A stretch of 22,515 nucleotides of DNA from positions 1 through 22,515 of the IMG/VR virus record IMGVR_UViG_3300027746_000101; one strand, written 5' to 3'. A program made the position numbers and the translations under genes. Below, piece after piece: positions 1 through 7,058 of the stretch (the stretch's first letter is position 1; every line of letters starts with the position of its first letter). A model generated the notes under the pieces. The model worked only from the letters and a program-made list of their open reading frames with translations. It was not told where the DNA came from and did not search any database. This DNA is from a virus.

Positions 1-48
1 GTTTAGACAGTCGATCGGTGTTTTTGAGCGAGTAAGGCCAAAAGCATA

Positions 49-135
49 CGGAACTGGAACTGTGGCCCTTGTTCCGCTTTCGTTCCTTTGACACGCGCCG
101 CGTTCCGTAACCATATATGCAACACGGAAGGGAAC
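49..135. promoter_or_regulatory. Candidate packaging (cos/pac) or terminase-binding region
   Basis: The pentamer GTTCC or its complement GGAAC occurs six times: 50-54, 56-60, 71-75, 82-86, 102-106 and 131-135. CGGAAC at 49-54 is inverted against GTTCCG at 71-76 and 102-107. The cluster lies immediately before and into the small terminase gene, where lambda-type phages keep cos and the terminase-binding R sites. Role is inferred from position and repetition only; autoregulation by the small terminase is an alternative. The rest of bases 1-116 holds no coding sequence I can support. Confidence 0.4.
87..93 (+). promoter_or_regulatory. TTTGACA start-associated motif, small terminase
   Basis: TTTGACA lies 23 nt before the ATG at 117. 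This is the one copy with an AT-rich hexamer at about the right distance for a -10 box (around 112-118). Such a promoter would start transcription at or after the ATG, so a promoter reading is awkward unless the true start is downstream. Confidence 0.45.
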
Positions 136-716
136 AGGCGGAATTAATCAAGACATGCGCGGCGCGCCACGGCGTGACGCCGCGTGCTGTTCGCAAGTGG
201 CGGGACGCTGCGGACCCTCGGTGGGGAAAATTTATAGCCGATCGAGCGATTGCCGGGATGGTTCCTATGGGCTCGGCTGCTGTGGCTCCGGCGCAAAGCG
301 CCAATCCCCGCGAGTGGACCGATGAGGAACTGACCTTGGACACCCAGATCCGAAAATTAAAGGAAGCCACTGCCGATTTGCGGGAGCGTGCCGAGCTTGC
401 CAAGAGCGTAGGTGACCTTGATTCCGAGATGACTCTCCGCCGGATGTGGCTTCAGCACGCCGAAGCCCTTCGCCGTCTGGAAAAAGACGCGCCTGGGATT
501 GCAACAGCCTCGGGAGATGTGGTGAGCAAGCGGCTTTTCCATCAAGCGCTCCTTCAATACTCCGCCGGGGTGGCCGCCGCCGTCTCGAATCTCCCCGACC
601 GCATCCTCAGCCTCCTCCCTCAGCTCGGCGAAGACATCGCCGCAAAAATCCGCGCCGAGATCAGCGACGTGATGCGCTCGGCAAAGGAAATCCGACTCGA
701 TGACGCTATTACTTGA
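117..716 (+). CDS. Terminase small subunit
   Basis: This 199-residue protein is the likely DNA-recognition subunit of the packaging motor. It would bind the packaging site and load the large subunit. Residues 11-29 form a helix-turn-helix (pattern CAARHGVTPRAVRKW). Residues 65-125 are highly charged and helical, probably a coiled coil used for oligomerisation. The rest is helical with no catalytic motif. It overlaps the large terminase gene by 17 nt and directly follows the GTTCC/GGAAC cluster, both typical of small terminases. The ATG at 117 has no Shine-Dalgarno sequence; it is preferred because it keeps the whole HTH and is preceded by TTTGACA. The call rests on position plus the HTH, not on a recognised family signature. 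Confidence 0.75.
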   Translation: MQHGREQAELIKTCAARHGVTPRAVRKWRDAADPRWGKFIADRAIAGMVPMGSAAVAPAQSANPREWTDEELTLDTQIRKLKEATADLRERAELAKSVGDLDSEMTLRRMWLQHAEALRRLEKDAPGIATASGDVVSKRLFHQALLQYSAGVAAAVSNLPDRILSLLPQLGEDIAAKIRAEISDVMRSAKEIRLDDAIT

Positions 717-2409
717 GAACGACCTCCGCGAGCAACTCGCTCGCATCTGGGATCCGGGCCGCCGTCCATCGGCCCTCGAGTGGGCGCAAGATAATGTCAC
801 CCTCGACAAGCGATTCACCCCGCGACCTGGTCGTTACGACGCCGACTACACTCCCTATCTTCGGCAGCTCCACCTTTGGTTTTCCGATCCCCGCGTCCGC
901 CAGCTCACTTTTGTGAAGTCCGCCCAAGTCGGCGGCACCACCTGGCTGGCCAACTGCCTCATGTGGGCGATCAGCGAAGACCCCGGCCCGATCCTCTACG
1001 TCACCTCGACCAACGAGAACGCCAAGAGCTGGTCTGAGCGCGAGTTGCACCCCCGGCTGCGCGCCTGCAAAGCCATCAAGCACCTCCTTCCTGCCAACGA
1101 AGATGACTTCCGAAAAACGGAAATGCACTTTTCCACATGCACCCTCAAGCTCGTCGGTGCCTGTTCTGAAGGCAACCTCGCCTCCCGCTCCATTCGTTAT
1201 CTTTTTGCCGATGAGGTGGACAAGTGGCCCGACGATTCCTCCCTCGAAGCCCCCGCTCTCGAGCTCGCCATCGCTCGGACAAATTTCTACCGCAAGATCG
1301 CCAAGGTCTGCCTCACCTCCACGCCCACCGTCGAGTCCGCTGCGATCTGGCAGAACTTCCTCGCCGGGAGCCAGCACCGCTATCACATCACATGTCCCGC
1401 TTGCGGCACCGCCCAGCCCCTCCGCTTCGAGCAGCTCAAGTGGCCCGAGCACCACCGCGATCTAGCCGGTGCTTGGGATCTCGAAGGAGTCGCCGACGAG
1501 ACCACCTACGCCTGTGAGGCCTGCGAATCTCACTGGCCCCAGTCCATGCAGAGCGATCTCATCCGCGCAGGAGAGTGGATCGCAGGGAATCCCAAGGCCC
1601 CCACCGATCACATCTCCGCGCACATCTCCGCCCTCTATTCCCCTCAGATGTCTTGGGGCGATTTAGCCAGGACATTCCTTCAAAAAAAAGACAGCCCCGG
1701 CGGCCTCCACGATTTTCATAATAACTTCCTCGGCATCCCGTGGGAGAACCGCGCCGCCACCGTCAAAGAATCGTCCATCCTCGCCCTCCGGTCCACCGAC
1801 TACCGCATCCGCGAGCTGCCCATCGAGCCCGTCATTCTCACCCTTTGCGCCGACCCCGGCGAACGCCAGACCCACTGGACCGTCGAAGCCCGCATCGCCA
1901 CCGGCGAGAGTTGGGTTATTGATTACGGCACCGTCCTCGCCATCGAGGATCTCATCTCCACCGACTTCCTCGCGCAGCGCTCCTACACCTTCGGCGAAAA
2001 AACATTCACCCCCCGCTTCGGCCTCATTGATTCCGGTTGGTCCGCCGAGCGAGTCTATTCCGTCTGCGCCAAGAGTGGCGGCCTATACATCCCCTCCAAA
2101 GGCTCGTCCGCCGCATTCGGCACATGGAATCAATCCGCCATTAATGGCTACCCCGGCCTCCGCCTCGTCACCTACGTTGACCACACAGCCAAGATCGAGC
2201 TCTACCTCGAGCGCATTAATAAAAAAATGCCGCCCCCCTTCCATCTTCCCTCCGACGCAGGCAACGACTTCATCGTCGGACACTCCGGCCAGCAACTCCT
2301 CCAGAATAAACACTCCCGCCTCGCCCCATTCTATTGGAAAAAAGTCGCCGAAGATCACTACGGCGACTGCACCAAGCTCCACGGCGTCGCTTGGTGGGTT
2401 ATCAAATAA
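700..2409 (+). CDS. Terminase large subunit, lambda gpA-like
   Basis: This 569-residue ATPase and nuclease pumps DNA into the prohead and cuts it. The N-terminal ATPase domain has a Walker A-like segment at about 72-81 (VKSAQVGGTT), Walker B at 167-174 with acidic D171-E172, and a coupling motif near 203-210 (VCLTSTPT). A zinc-ribbon-like insert follows, with C232/C235 and C272/C275, which is typical of the gpA family. The C-terminal nuclease domain shows acidic residues in ADPGER and LIDSG (about residues 385-450). Length is close to the 641 residues of lambda gpA. Its start lies inside the small terminase gene, suggesting translational coupling. The order small terminase, large terminase, gpW position, portal matches lambda. 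Confidence 0.95.
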   Translation: MTLLLENDLREQLARIWDPGRRPSALEWAQDNVTLDKRFTPRPGRYDADYTPYLRQLHLWFSDPRVRQLTFVKSAQVGGTTWLANCLMWAISEDPGPILYVTSTNENAKSWSERELHPRLRACKAIKHLLPANEDDFRKTEMHFSTCTLKLVGACSEGNLASRSIRYLFADEVDKWPDDSSLEAPALELAIARTNFYRKIAKVCLTSTPTVESAAIWQNFLAGSQHRYHITCPACGTAQPLRFEQLKWPEHHRDLAGAWDLEGVADETTYACEACESHWPQSMQSDLIRAGEWIAGNPKAPTDHISAHISALYSPQMSWGDLARTFLQKKDSPGGLHDFHNNFLGIPWENRAATVKESSILALRSTDYRIRELPIEPVILTLCADPGERQTHWTVEARIATGESWVIDYGTVLAIEDLISTDFLAQRSYTFGEKTFTPRFGLIDSGWSAERVYSVCAKSGGLYIPSKGSSAAFGTWNQSAINGYPGLRLVTYVDHTAKIELYLERINKKMPPPFHLPSDAGNDFIVGHSGQQLLQNKHSRLAPFYWKKVAEDHYGDCTKLHGVAWWVIK

Positions 2410-2463
2410 TCACATTCCGCCAGCCATCGCCTCCGCGCCTCCGCGTGAGTCCTCCCCCTCCCC

Positions 2464-2470
2464 TTTGACA
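2464..2470 (+). promoter_or_regulatory. TTTGACA start-associated motif, gpW-position gene
   Basis: TTTGACA lies 13 nt before the GTG at 2484. The stretch 2464-2486 matches 2773-2795, upstream of the portal gene, at 18 of 23 positions, and all five differences are transitions. No -10 box is found 15-19 nt downstream. Confidence 0.55.
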
Positions 2471-2483
2471 CACCCACCCCAAC

Positions 2484-2765
2484 GTGAACGACAACTCCAT
2501 CGCCCGAGTGGCCTACAAAGCCCTGCTCAAAGCCCAGGGAAAAACCAAAGCCGAGTTGCTCGCCATGGCATCCGCCCTCGAGAGCGGCATCGAGGAGACC
2601 ATCATCACCTCCCTCAATACCGACGGCACCGGCACCTCCGCCCAGCTATCCGCCCTCACCAAGACCGACCGCCTCTCGGCGATCATGGAGGTTTACACCG
2701 AAGGCAACGGCGTCCGCTCCCTCTCCTCCGTCATCGATCGCTCCCTTTACGAGACCCCGCTTTGA
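2484..2765 (+). CDS. Small head protein in the gpW position
   Basis: This 93-residue protein starts with GTG, 13 nt after a TTTGACA motif. It occupies the place of lambda gpW, between large terminase and portal. It is mostly helical in character: residues 4-45 are Ala/Leu/Lys/Glu-rich, followed by a Thr/Gly-rich turn and a second helical stretch ending in LSSVIDRSLYETPL. I see no clear similarity to gpW, which is 68 residues, so the head-completion role is only positional inference. Codon use is the GC-rich pattern of its neighbours. The stop TGA sits in CCCCGCTTTGA, an 11-mer repeated just downstream at 2767-2777. Confidence 0.75.
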   Translation: MNDNSIARVAYKALLKAQGKTKAELLAMASALESGIEETIITSLNTDGTGTSAQLSALTKTDRLSAIMEVYTEGNGVRSLSSVIDRSLYETPL

Positions 2766-2777
2766 TCCCCGCTTTGA
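2755..2777 (+). repeat. 11-bp direct repeat at gpW-position/portal junction
   Basis: CCCCGCTTTGA occurs at 2755-2765 and again at 2767-2777. The first copy carries the TGA stop of the upstream gene. The second forms the beginning of the TTTGACA motif of the portal gene. A local duplication may have created the motif here. Confidence 0.7.
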
Positions 2778-2779
2778 CA
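2773..2779 (+). promoter_or_regulatory. TTTGACA start-associated motif, portal gene
   Basis: TTTGACA lies 13 nt before the portal GTG at 2793. A 6-bp hairpin, CACGCC (2778-2783) pairing with GGCGTG (2790-2795), begins inside the motif and ends on the start codon itself. Confidence 0.55.
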
Positions 2780-2792
2780 CGCCCGCCTCGGC

Positions 2793-4238
2793 GTGTCCGC
2801 AATCAAACCGAATTCAAATAAATCAAACCGAGGCGGTCCCCGTCCCGGAGCCGGTCGCAAACCCAAAGCCGCCGCCTTCGAGGCCGCCGAGTTCTCCCGC
2901 AATCGCGGCCTCATCGTTTTAAATACCCTCGAGCCCAAGCGCGAAGCCACACCCGCCACCCGCCTCGAGCTACTCAAAAAATCCCGCTGGCTTTACAATA
3001 ACGTCGGCATCGCCTCCTACCTCATCGAGCATCTCGCCCAGCGCGCCGTCGGCACCGGCATCGTCCCGCAGGCCCGCACATCCGATCCCGAGTGGAACCG
3101 CCGAGCCGAGCGCCTTTTCGAGGACCGCGCCTGCGCCGAGTCATGGGCCTTCGACGCCAGCGCCCAGGTGAATTTCTACGGCGCGCAGTCTCTCATCCTT
3201 CGGCAAGTCGCCGTCGACGGCGACTTCTTCGCCCAGTTCATCCGCACCGAAGCAGGCGGCACCCGCGTCCGCTTCATCGGCGGCGAAGCCATCGGCAGCA
3301 CCGCCGACTCCTCCGACCGCGCCTACGACGGCGTCCTACTCGATAAGTTCGGCGCACCGACCAGCTACCGCGTCATCACCGACCGCGCCAATGGCAAGTA
3401 CCAAGACGTCCCCGCCGCCGACATGCTGCATTTCCGCCACGTCCGCCGCAGCGGCTACCCACGCGGCATCTCCTGGCTGCACAACGCCATCATCAACTGC
3501 CACGACCTCGCCGAGTATATGGCGTACGAGAAAGGATCCGCCAAAGCCGGAGCCCAAGTCGCCTTCGCCATCACCTCCGACGAAGCCGTGCGCCTCGGCG
3601 GCGGCCTGTCGAATCTTCAGACCGCCGACAACCAGGAGATCTCCGCCGAGACCCTCTACAACGGCACCATCATTCCCAAGCTCAAGCCCGGCGAATCCAT
3701 CCAATCCTTCAAGAACGAACACCCCGGCACCGCCTTCGAGCCATTCATCCGCACCATCATGGGCGAGATCGCCCGAGGCATCGGCCTTCCCCCCGAGGCA
3801 CTCATGGTCTTCGTCGGCACCGCAGGCACCGAGTTCCGAGGCCTCCTCGAAGTCGCGCAGAACTTCCTCGAGCGCCTGCAACAAATGCTCGTCGATCAAT
3901 TTTGCCGCCCCTTCTGGAAATACTGGCTCTGGCATGAGATCCAATCCGGCAACTTGCCCTACCCCGGCGACGACTGGTGGAGGCACGAATGGGTCACCCC
4001 AAAGAAAATCACCGTCGACAACGGACGCGATGGCCGTCTCTACGCCCAGCTCCTCGACTCCGGCTACATGAGCTGGGAGCGCTACTGCAACATCCACGGC
4101 TTGGACGCCCAAGCCGAGGAAGACGACATCCTCCATACCTACATCCGCCGCCAGCAAAAATGCGCCGCCCTCGGCCTCAACCCCTCCGACGTCTTCCCAA
4201 GCCATGCCTCTTCCATTCAAGACAACCCCATCCCCTGA
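2793..4238 (+). CDS. Portal protein, lambda gpB-like family
   Basis: This 481-residue protein should form the dodecameric ring at the capsid vertex through which DNA passes and to which the tail joins. Family hallmarks include RSRWLYNN-type entry helices (residues 60-90, LIEHLAQRAVGTGI), the block FRHVRRSGYPRGISWLHNAI (near 211-230), LKPGESIQSF (near 291-300), and the C-terminal helical block EIARGIGLPPEALMVF. Length fits the family (lambda gpB is 533). The N-terminus is odd: residues 14-24 read GGPRPGAGRKP, a basic motif more often seen at the start of small terminases and other phage DNA-binding proteins. The start is GTG, with TTTGACA 13 nt upstream and no Shine-Dalgarno sequence. It overlaps the next small gene by 35 nt. 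Confidence 0.93.
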   Translation: MSAIKPNSNKSNRGGPRPGAGRKPKAAAFEAAEFSRNRGLIVLNTLEPKREATPATRLELLKKSRWLYNNVGIASYLIEHLAQRAVGTGIVPQARTSDPEWNRRAERLFEDRACAESWAFDASAQVNFYGAQSLILRQVAVDGDFFAQFIRTEAGGTRVRFIGGEAIGSTADSSDRAYDGVLLDKFGAPTSYRVITDRANGKYQDVPAADMLHFRHVRRSGYPRGISWLHNAIINCHDLAEYMAYEKGSAKAGAQVAFAITSDEAVRLGGGLSNLQTADNQEISAETLYNGTIIPKLKPGESIQSFKNEHPGTAFEPFIRTIMGEIARGIGLPPEALMVFVGTAGTEFRGLLEVAQNFLERLQQMLVDQFCRPFWKYWLWHEIQSGNLPYPGDDWWRHEWVTPKKITVDNGRDGRLYAQLLDSGYMSWERYCNIHGLDAQAEEDDILHTYIRRQQKCAALGLNPSDVFPSHASSIQDNPIP

Positions 4239-4392
4239 GCACATCACCTTCATCAACGCGCTACGCACCAAGTGGCAGCGCCCCTTGATGGCCCCACTCC
4301 CACCACAAAAAGAAAATGATAAAGAACCACAAAGAGTACTTCAGCTCACTCTCGCAGACATCGTCCGTAGCCGACGAGAATCTCGACGCTGA
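4204..4392 (+). CDS. Small protein of unknown function
   Basis: This 62-residue open frame starts at ATG 4204 inside the end of the portal gene. I do not recognise it. Third codon positions are GC-rich over 4240-4300 (for example ATC ACC TTC ATC AAC GCG), as in the neighbouring genes, and no other frame accounts for 4239-4315. The last 25 codons overlap the next gene and lose that bias, so the C-terminus is probably constrained by the overlap. It is Pro-rich in the middle and ends in a basic tail (RSRRESRR). It may be a genuine small head gene or a non-functional leader. Confidence 0.5.
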   Translation: MPLPFKTTPSPEHITFINALRTKWQRPLMAPLPPQKENDKEPQRVLQLTLADIVRSRRESRR

Positions 4393-4630
4393 GTCCAAGC
4401 CCCTCCGCCGCCTCCTTTGCGCGCTCATCGACCGCGCCGTCGAGGATCTCCGATCCACCGCCACCTACCAATCTCCGCAGATGAACAACGCCGCCGCATA
4501 CGACAAGAGCACCGCCAGCCATTTCATCGATTCCCGCATTTACCGTTGGATGTGCGCCCGCATGCACCTCCCCAGTGCCCGCATCCGCAACGCCGCCCTT
4601 TTTGACAACCAAACAGAATCACATGCGTAA
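4316..4630 (+). CDS. Hypothetical head-region protein
   Basis: This 104-residue protein of unknown function lies between portal and protease. Codon bias matches neighbouring genes from the first codons on, which supports ATG 4316. It is helical in the middle (LRRLLCALIDRAVEDLR, about residues 30-46). The rest is polar, with a Tyr/Arg/Met-rich C-terminal part (RIYRWMCARMHLPSARIRN). Its last 8 nt overlap the protease start, and the TTTGACA motif of the protease lies in its coding sequence as Phe-Asp-Asn codons. A decoration or stabilisation role is possible but nothing in the sequence shows it. Confidence 0.7.
   Translation: MIKNHKEYFSSLSQTSSVADENLDAESKPLRRLLCALIDRAVEDLRSTATYQSPQMNNAAAYDKSTASHFIDSRIYRWMCARMHLPSARIRNAALFDNQTESHA
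4601..4607 (+). promoter_or_regulatory. TTTGACA start-associated motif, protease gene
   Basis: TTTGACA, in the longer context CCCTTTTTGACAACC, lies 15 nt before ATG 4623. It is embedded in the 3' end of the upstream gene. Confidence 0.55.
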
Positions 4631-5747
4631 CTGGTATGCCCTCACTCCGAAGCCCTCGGTCAGCGAAACCGAAATCTCCATTTTCGACGAGATCGGTATG
4701 TATGGCATCAGCGCCAAGCAATTCATCACCGACCTCAAGGCCATCCCTGCCACCGACCGCATCGTCCTCAAGATCCACTCCCCAGGCGGAGAAGTCTTCG
4801 ACGGCAACGCCATCTTCAACGCACTCCAGCGTCGCGGCAACGTAGAGGTCCAGATCGAAGGCCTCGCCGCCAGCATGGCCACCGTCATCTCCCTCGCCGG
4901 TATGCCAGTCAAGATGGCCGCCAATGGATTCTACATGATTCACAATCCCTGGGGCGTTGCCATGGGAGACGCCGCCGAGCTCCGCGACCAAGCCGAGTTG
5001 CTCGACAAGATCCGGTCCAACATGGTCGGAGCCTATGCCGCCAAGAGCGGACAAGACCCCGAGCAGATCCAAGAGTGGATGGACGCCGAGACATGGTTCA
5101 CCGCCGCCGAAGCCCTCTCCGCCGGATTCATCGACGAGATCACCGACACCCTCGCCCTTGCCGCCTCCTCCAATAAATTCGCCAGATTGGCGAAATTCAA
5201 AAACGCCCCCGCCAATTTGACAGCCCAGCCACATCGTATGGAAATAGAAATCACACCCTCGCCCGAGATCGTCGAAGAAGTCATCGCCGATAGCATCGTC
5301 AGCGAATCCGTTCCCGCCGAAGAGATCGAAATCATCGAAGAGATCGCGCCCGCCGACCAAGTCGAAGTCGCACCAGATGCAACACCCCAGCCCATTGTCA
5401 GCCCCGTATCCCTTGCCGCCGCCGATTCGATCTTGGCAAAATACAACGCCATCTTAGCCGAGCGTGACTCCGCCATCATCGCCCTCCAAGCCTACTCCGC
5501 AAAAGTGGAGACCCTCCGCGACGAGCTCAACGAAGAGCGCGAATCCTTCGCCCGCCTCGAGCGCAGCCTCGGCCTCTCCGCCGCCCGCGTCGTTCCCATC
5601 ATTTCCAATGCCGCACCCGAAGCCCTCGACCCCGTCGCCGAGTATCTCGCCGCCGTAGAGTCCGGCGACCGCAAGGCCGCATCCGCTCTTTTTGAGAAGC
5701 ACAAATCTCTCATCTGGCAAGCCCGCCAAAAGATTTCCAAGGCATAA
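4623..5747 (+). CDS. ClpP-like head maturation protease with C-terminal scaffold domain
   Basis: This 374-residue protein cleaves scaffold and capsid-associated proteins inside the prohead. The N-terminal part (about 1-180) has the ClpP/S14 fold: HSPGGEVFDG (52-61), nucleophile S84 in GLAASMA, H107 in MIHNP, and a probable acidic member near D154 (WMDAETWFTAAEAL). Residues 206-374 form a second part, acidic at 206-255 and coiled-coil at about 275-330. That is the organisation of lambda gpC, whose C-terminal part is also made separately as scaffold. ATG 4623 is chosen over the in-frame ATG at 4575 because it has TTTGACA 15 nt upstream and overlaps the preceding gene by only 8 nt. Confidence 0.92.
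   Translation: MRNWYALTPKPSVSETEISIFDEIGMYGISAKQFITDLKAIPATDRIVLKIHSPGGEVFDGNAIFNALQRRGNVEVQIEGLAASMATVISLAGMPVKMAANGFYMIHNPWGVAMGDAAELRDQAELLDKIRSNMVGAYAAKSGQDPEQIQEWMDAETWFTAAEALSAGFIDEITDTLALAASSNKFARLAKFKNAPANLTAQPHRMEIEITPSPEIVEEVIADSIVSESVPAEEIEIIEEIAPADQVEVAPDATPQPIVSPVSLAAADSILAKYNAILAERDSAIIALQAYSAKVETLRDELNEERESFARLERSLGLSAARVVPIISNAAPEALDPVAEYLAAVESGDRKAASALFEKHKSLIWQARQKISKA
5216..5222 (+). promoter_or_regulatory. TTTGACA motif inside the protease gene
   Basis: TTTGACA lies 15 nt before the in-frame ATG at 5238, the same spacing as at the protease start. In the protease frame it uses AAT TTG ACA, codons that are unusual in this CTC/ACC-rich gene. This suggests selection on the nucleotide motif rather than on the protein. 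Confidence 0.6.
5238..5747 (+). CDS. Internal, in-frame scaffold protein (Nu3-like)
   Basis: The proposed product is 169 residues, identical to the C-terminal end of the protease. Lambda makes its Nu3 scaffold this way, from a start within gene C. The segment has scaffold character: a strongly acidic first 50 residues rich in Glu, Ile and Val, then a Ser/Pro linker and a coiled coil (LAKYNAILAERDSAI to FARLERSLGL), ending in a basic tail (LIWQARQKISKA) that could contact the capsid protein. The start is ATG 5238, marked by TTTGACA 15 nt upstream. What is seen: motif, spacing and domain boundary coincide. What is inferred: that initiation really occurs here. Confidence 0.75.
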   Translation: MEIEITPSPEIVEEVIADSIVSESVPAEEIEIIEEIAPADQVEVAPDATPQPIVSPVSLAAADSILAKYNAILAERDSAIIALQAYSAKVETLRDELNEERESFARLERSLGLSAARVVPIISNAAPEALDPVAEYLAAVESGDRKAASALFEKHKSLIWQARQKISKA

Positions 5748-5795
5748 GCCGAGGAGAACCCAACCAACAACCCAAACACAACCACATCACCCATT
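5748..5795 (+). promoter_or_regulatory. A/C-rich leader of the major capsid gene
   Basis: GAGGAG at 5751-5756 is too far (39 nt) from ATG 5796 to act as a normal Shine-Dalgarno sequence. From 5757 to 5792 the leader is almost only A and C, hence likely unstructured. A similar A/C-rich leader precedes the fibre gene at 19511. It may favour initiation by ribosomal protein S1 binding or simple accessibility at highly expressed genes. Confidence 0.4.
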
Positions 5796-6644
5796 ATGGC
5801 CAATACATTCGATAGCGCTCTGGTTGCGGACTCCATCGCCGCACAGACAAAAACCATCCTCAGCAAGCGCCTCACCGCGTTGAACCTGTTTGCGTCCGAC
5901 TTCTCGTCCGACGTGAAGAAACCCAAAGACACCGTCCACGTGCCTATCGCATCAGCGACAGCGAGCACCGAGGTCAACCCATCTGTCTTTAACAGCATCG
6001 GCGGCACGACCATCGGCAAAGCCTCGGTCGTTCTCGATCACATCTATCAACCTTTCGGGTTGGCATACAGCGACCTCCAAAGCGCGCACCGCTTGGACCG
6101 CCTGATCCAGATCAACTTGGACGCGATGGCAGACAAAATCTGGGCGCTCGTTACCGCTCCGATCACTGCCGCTAACTTCGGCGCAGCGACCGTCACCACA
6201 GCGGCAGCCAGCATCAACGCAGCAAGCGGAGACCTTCCTAAACTCTGGGCAGCAGTATCGAAGAGCGCACGCAAAGGCCTCGTAGTAAATCCCGTCATTT
6301 ACTCGAACCTCATTCCAACGAACACCACTAATCTGAGCTTGAGCGAAGGCGCTTATGGCTTTGAGAATGGTGTGCATTACGCATCCTCATTCGGCGGCCA
6401 AGCCAACCTCGCTGGTTTCGCTTGCGCTCCCGAAGCGCTCGTCATGGCCTCCGCCGTGCCAGCACTTGCAGACAACGATTACATGGTCTCCGACAGCGTG
6501 ACCCTCGATCAGATCGGCCTCACGATCGCTTACAACGTGTACAGCGACAAGAGCACCCGCTCACTCATCGCTTCGCTTGAAGTCATGTTCGGTGCTGCCA
6601 AAGGCATCACCGGTGGAACGATGGCCCTCATCGTGCCAGTGTAG
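5796..6644 (+). CDS. Major capsid protein
   Basis: This 282-residue protein should build the icosahedral shell. The assignment comes from its position directly after protease/scaffold and before the connector genes, its length, and its composition. It is rich in Ala, Ser and Thr, with an N-terminal helical arm (residues 1-35), a central segment with helix LIQINLDAMADKIWALV, and a C-terminal SLIASLEVMFGAAKGI. This resembles small HK97-fold coat proteins that lack the long delta domain. I do not recognise the exact family. Codon use is more balanced than in neighbouring genes (more GCT, GGT, GCG, TTG), as often seen in highly expressed genes. It is followed at once by a strong terminator. No separate lambda gpD-like decoration gene is visible. 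Confidence 0.82.
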   Translation: MANTFDSALVADSIAAQTKTILSKRLTALNLFASDFSSDVKKPKDTVHVPIASATASTEVNPSVFNSIGGTTIGKASVVLDHIYQPFGLAYSDLQSAHRLDRLIQINLDAMADKIWALVTAPITAANFGAATVTTAAASINAASGDLPKLWAAVSKSARKGLVVNPVIYSNLIPTNTTNLSLSEGAYGFENGVHYASSFGGQANLAGFACAPEALVMASAVPALADNDYMVSDSVTLDQIGLTIAYNVYSDKSTRSLIASLEVMFGAAKGITGGTMALIVPV

Positions 6645-6675
6645 CCTTCCTCGCGCTTCACAGCGCCCAACCCGC

Positions 6676-6717
6676 AAGAGCCCGGCAGGAGCCTTTCCCT
6701 GCCGGGCTTTTCTTTTT
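6676..6717 (+). terminator. Rho-independent terminator after the capsid gene
   Basis: AGCCCGGCAGG (6679-6689) pairs perfectly with CCTGCCGGGCT (6698-6708) around an 8-nt loop. The stem can extend through A-U and G-U pairs and is followed by a T-rich tract to 6717. It would separate abundant capsid transcription from the connector and tail genes. The T tract runs straight into the next TTTGACA. Confidence 0.88.
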
Positions 6718-6721
6718 GACA
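6715..6721 (+). promoter_or_regulatory. TTTGACA start-associated motif, head-tail gene
   Basis: TTTGACA lies 13 nt before ATG 6735 and 7 nt before ATG 6729. The 13-nt spacing seen at 2484 and 2793 favours 6735. It overlaps the end of the terminator's T tract. Confidence 0.5.
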
Positions 6722-6734
6722 CAGCAGCATGGGT

Positions 6735-7058
6735 ATGTCGCCCGCATCCCGCAACGCCCTCGCTCTTCGCTCCGCAGCCGCGAGCAATGCGCTCCACGGC
6801 ATCATCGTTAAGTTTCGCGGGCAGGACATCCGCGTTTGTTTGGCGGCCACAGTCATCGGCCTCGACCTCGACACCGGAGGCCTCAAGCAGGGCGGCGAGT
6901 TTAAGTGCCGATTCTTGGTTTCGGATTTCCCGCTCCCTCCTCGCCGTGGCGAGCTGGTCTTGCACAACGGCCGCACCTACCTCATCAACGAAATCACCCA
7001 ACAAACTATCTACACCGGCGAGCATGTGGTCACGCTCACGCCCGGCTCCGCGCAATGA
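6735..7058 (+). CDS. Putative head-tail joining protein
   Basis: This 107-residue protein lies directly downstream of the capsid gene, where lambda carries FI and FII. The second half is a run of beta strands with the pattern RRGELVLHNGRTYLINEI, followed by TGEHVVTLTPG. This parallels the RRGD...V.RV strand layout of lambda gpFII (117 residues). That likeness is by eye and remote. The first 20 residues are helical and Ala-rich. ATG 6735 is preferred over ATG 6729, two codons upstream, because of the TTTGACA spacing. The gene overlaps the next by 4 nt (ATGA), implying coupling. Confidence 0.6.
   Translation: MSPASRNALALRSAAASNALHGIIVKFRGQDIRVCLAATVIGLDLDTGGLKQGGEFKCRFLVSDFPLPPRRGELVLHNGRTYLINEITQQTIYTGEHVVTLTPGSAQ

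Noticed and set aside
87-116. TTTGACA sites as -35 boxes of ordinary sigma-70 promoters
   Set aside because: Only the first site has an AT-rich hexamer near the -10 distance, and it would coincide with the start codon. The other sites lack a -10 box, and one lies inside a gene before an internal start.
1919-2821. Plus-strand 300-codon frame overlapping the end of the large terminase
   Set aside because: Ser/Pro/Arg-rich out-of-frame reading of the terminase, crossing two other supported genes.
3336-4271. Long minus-strand open frame (311 codons) opposite the portal gene
   Set aside because: It is the antisense of a GC3-biased gene. Composition is dominated by Gly, Val, Ala, Asp and Glu, and the + strand protein is clearly a portal.
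4417-4605. 62-codon frame ending at the TGA in TTTTTGACA
   Set aside because: Arg/Pro/His-rich out-of-frame reading; the frame at 4316 has the expected codon bias over the same bases.
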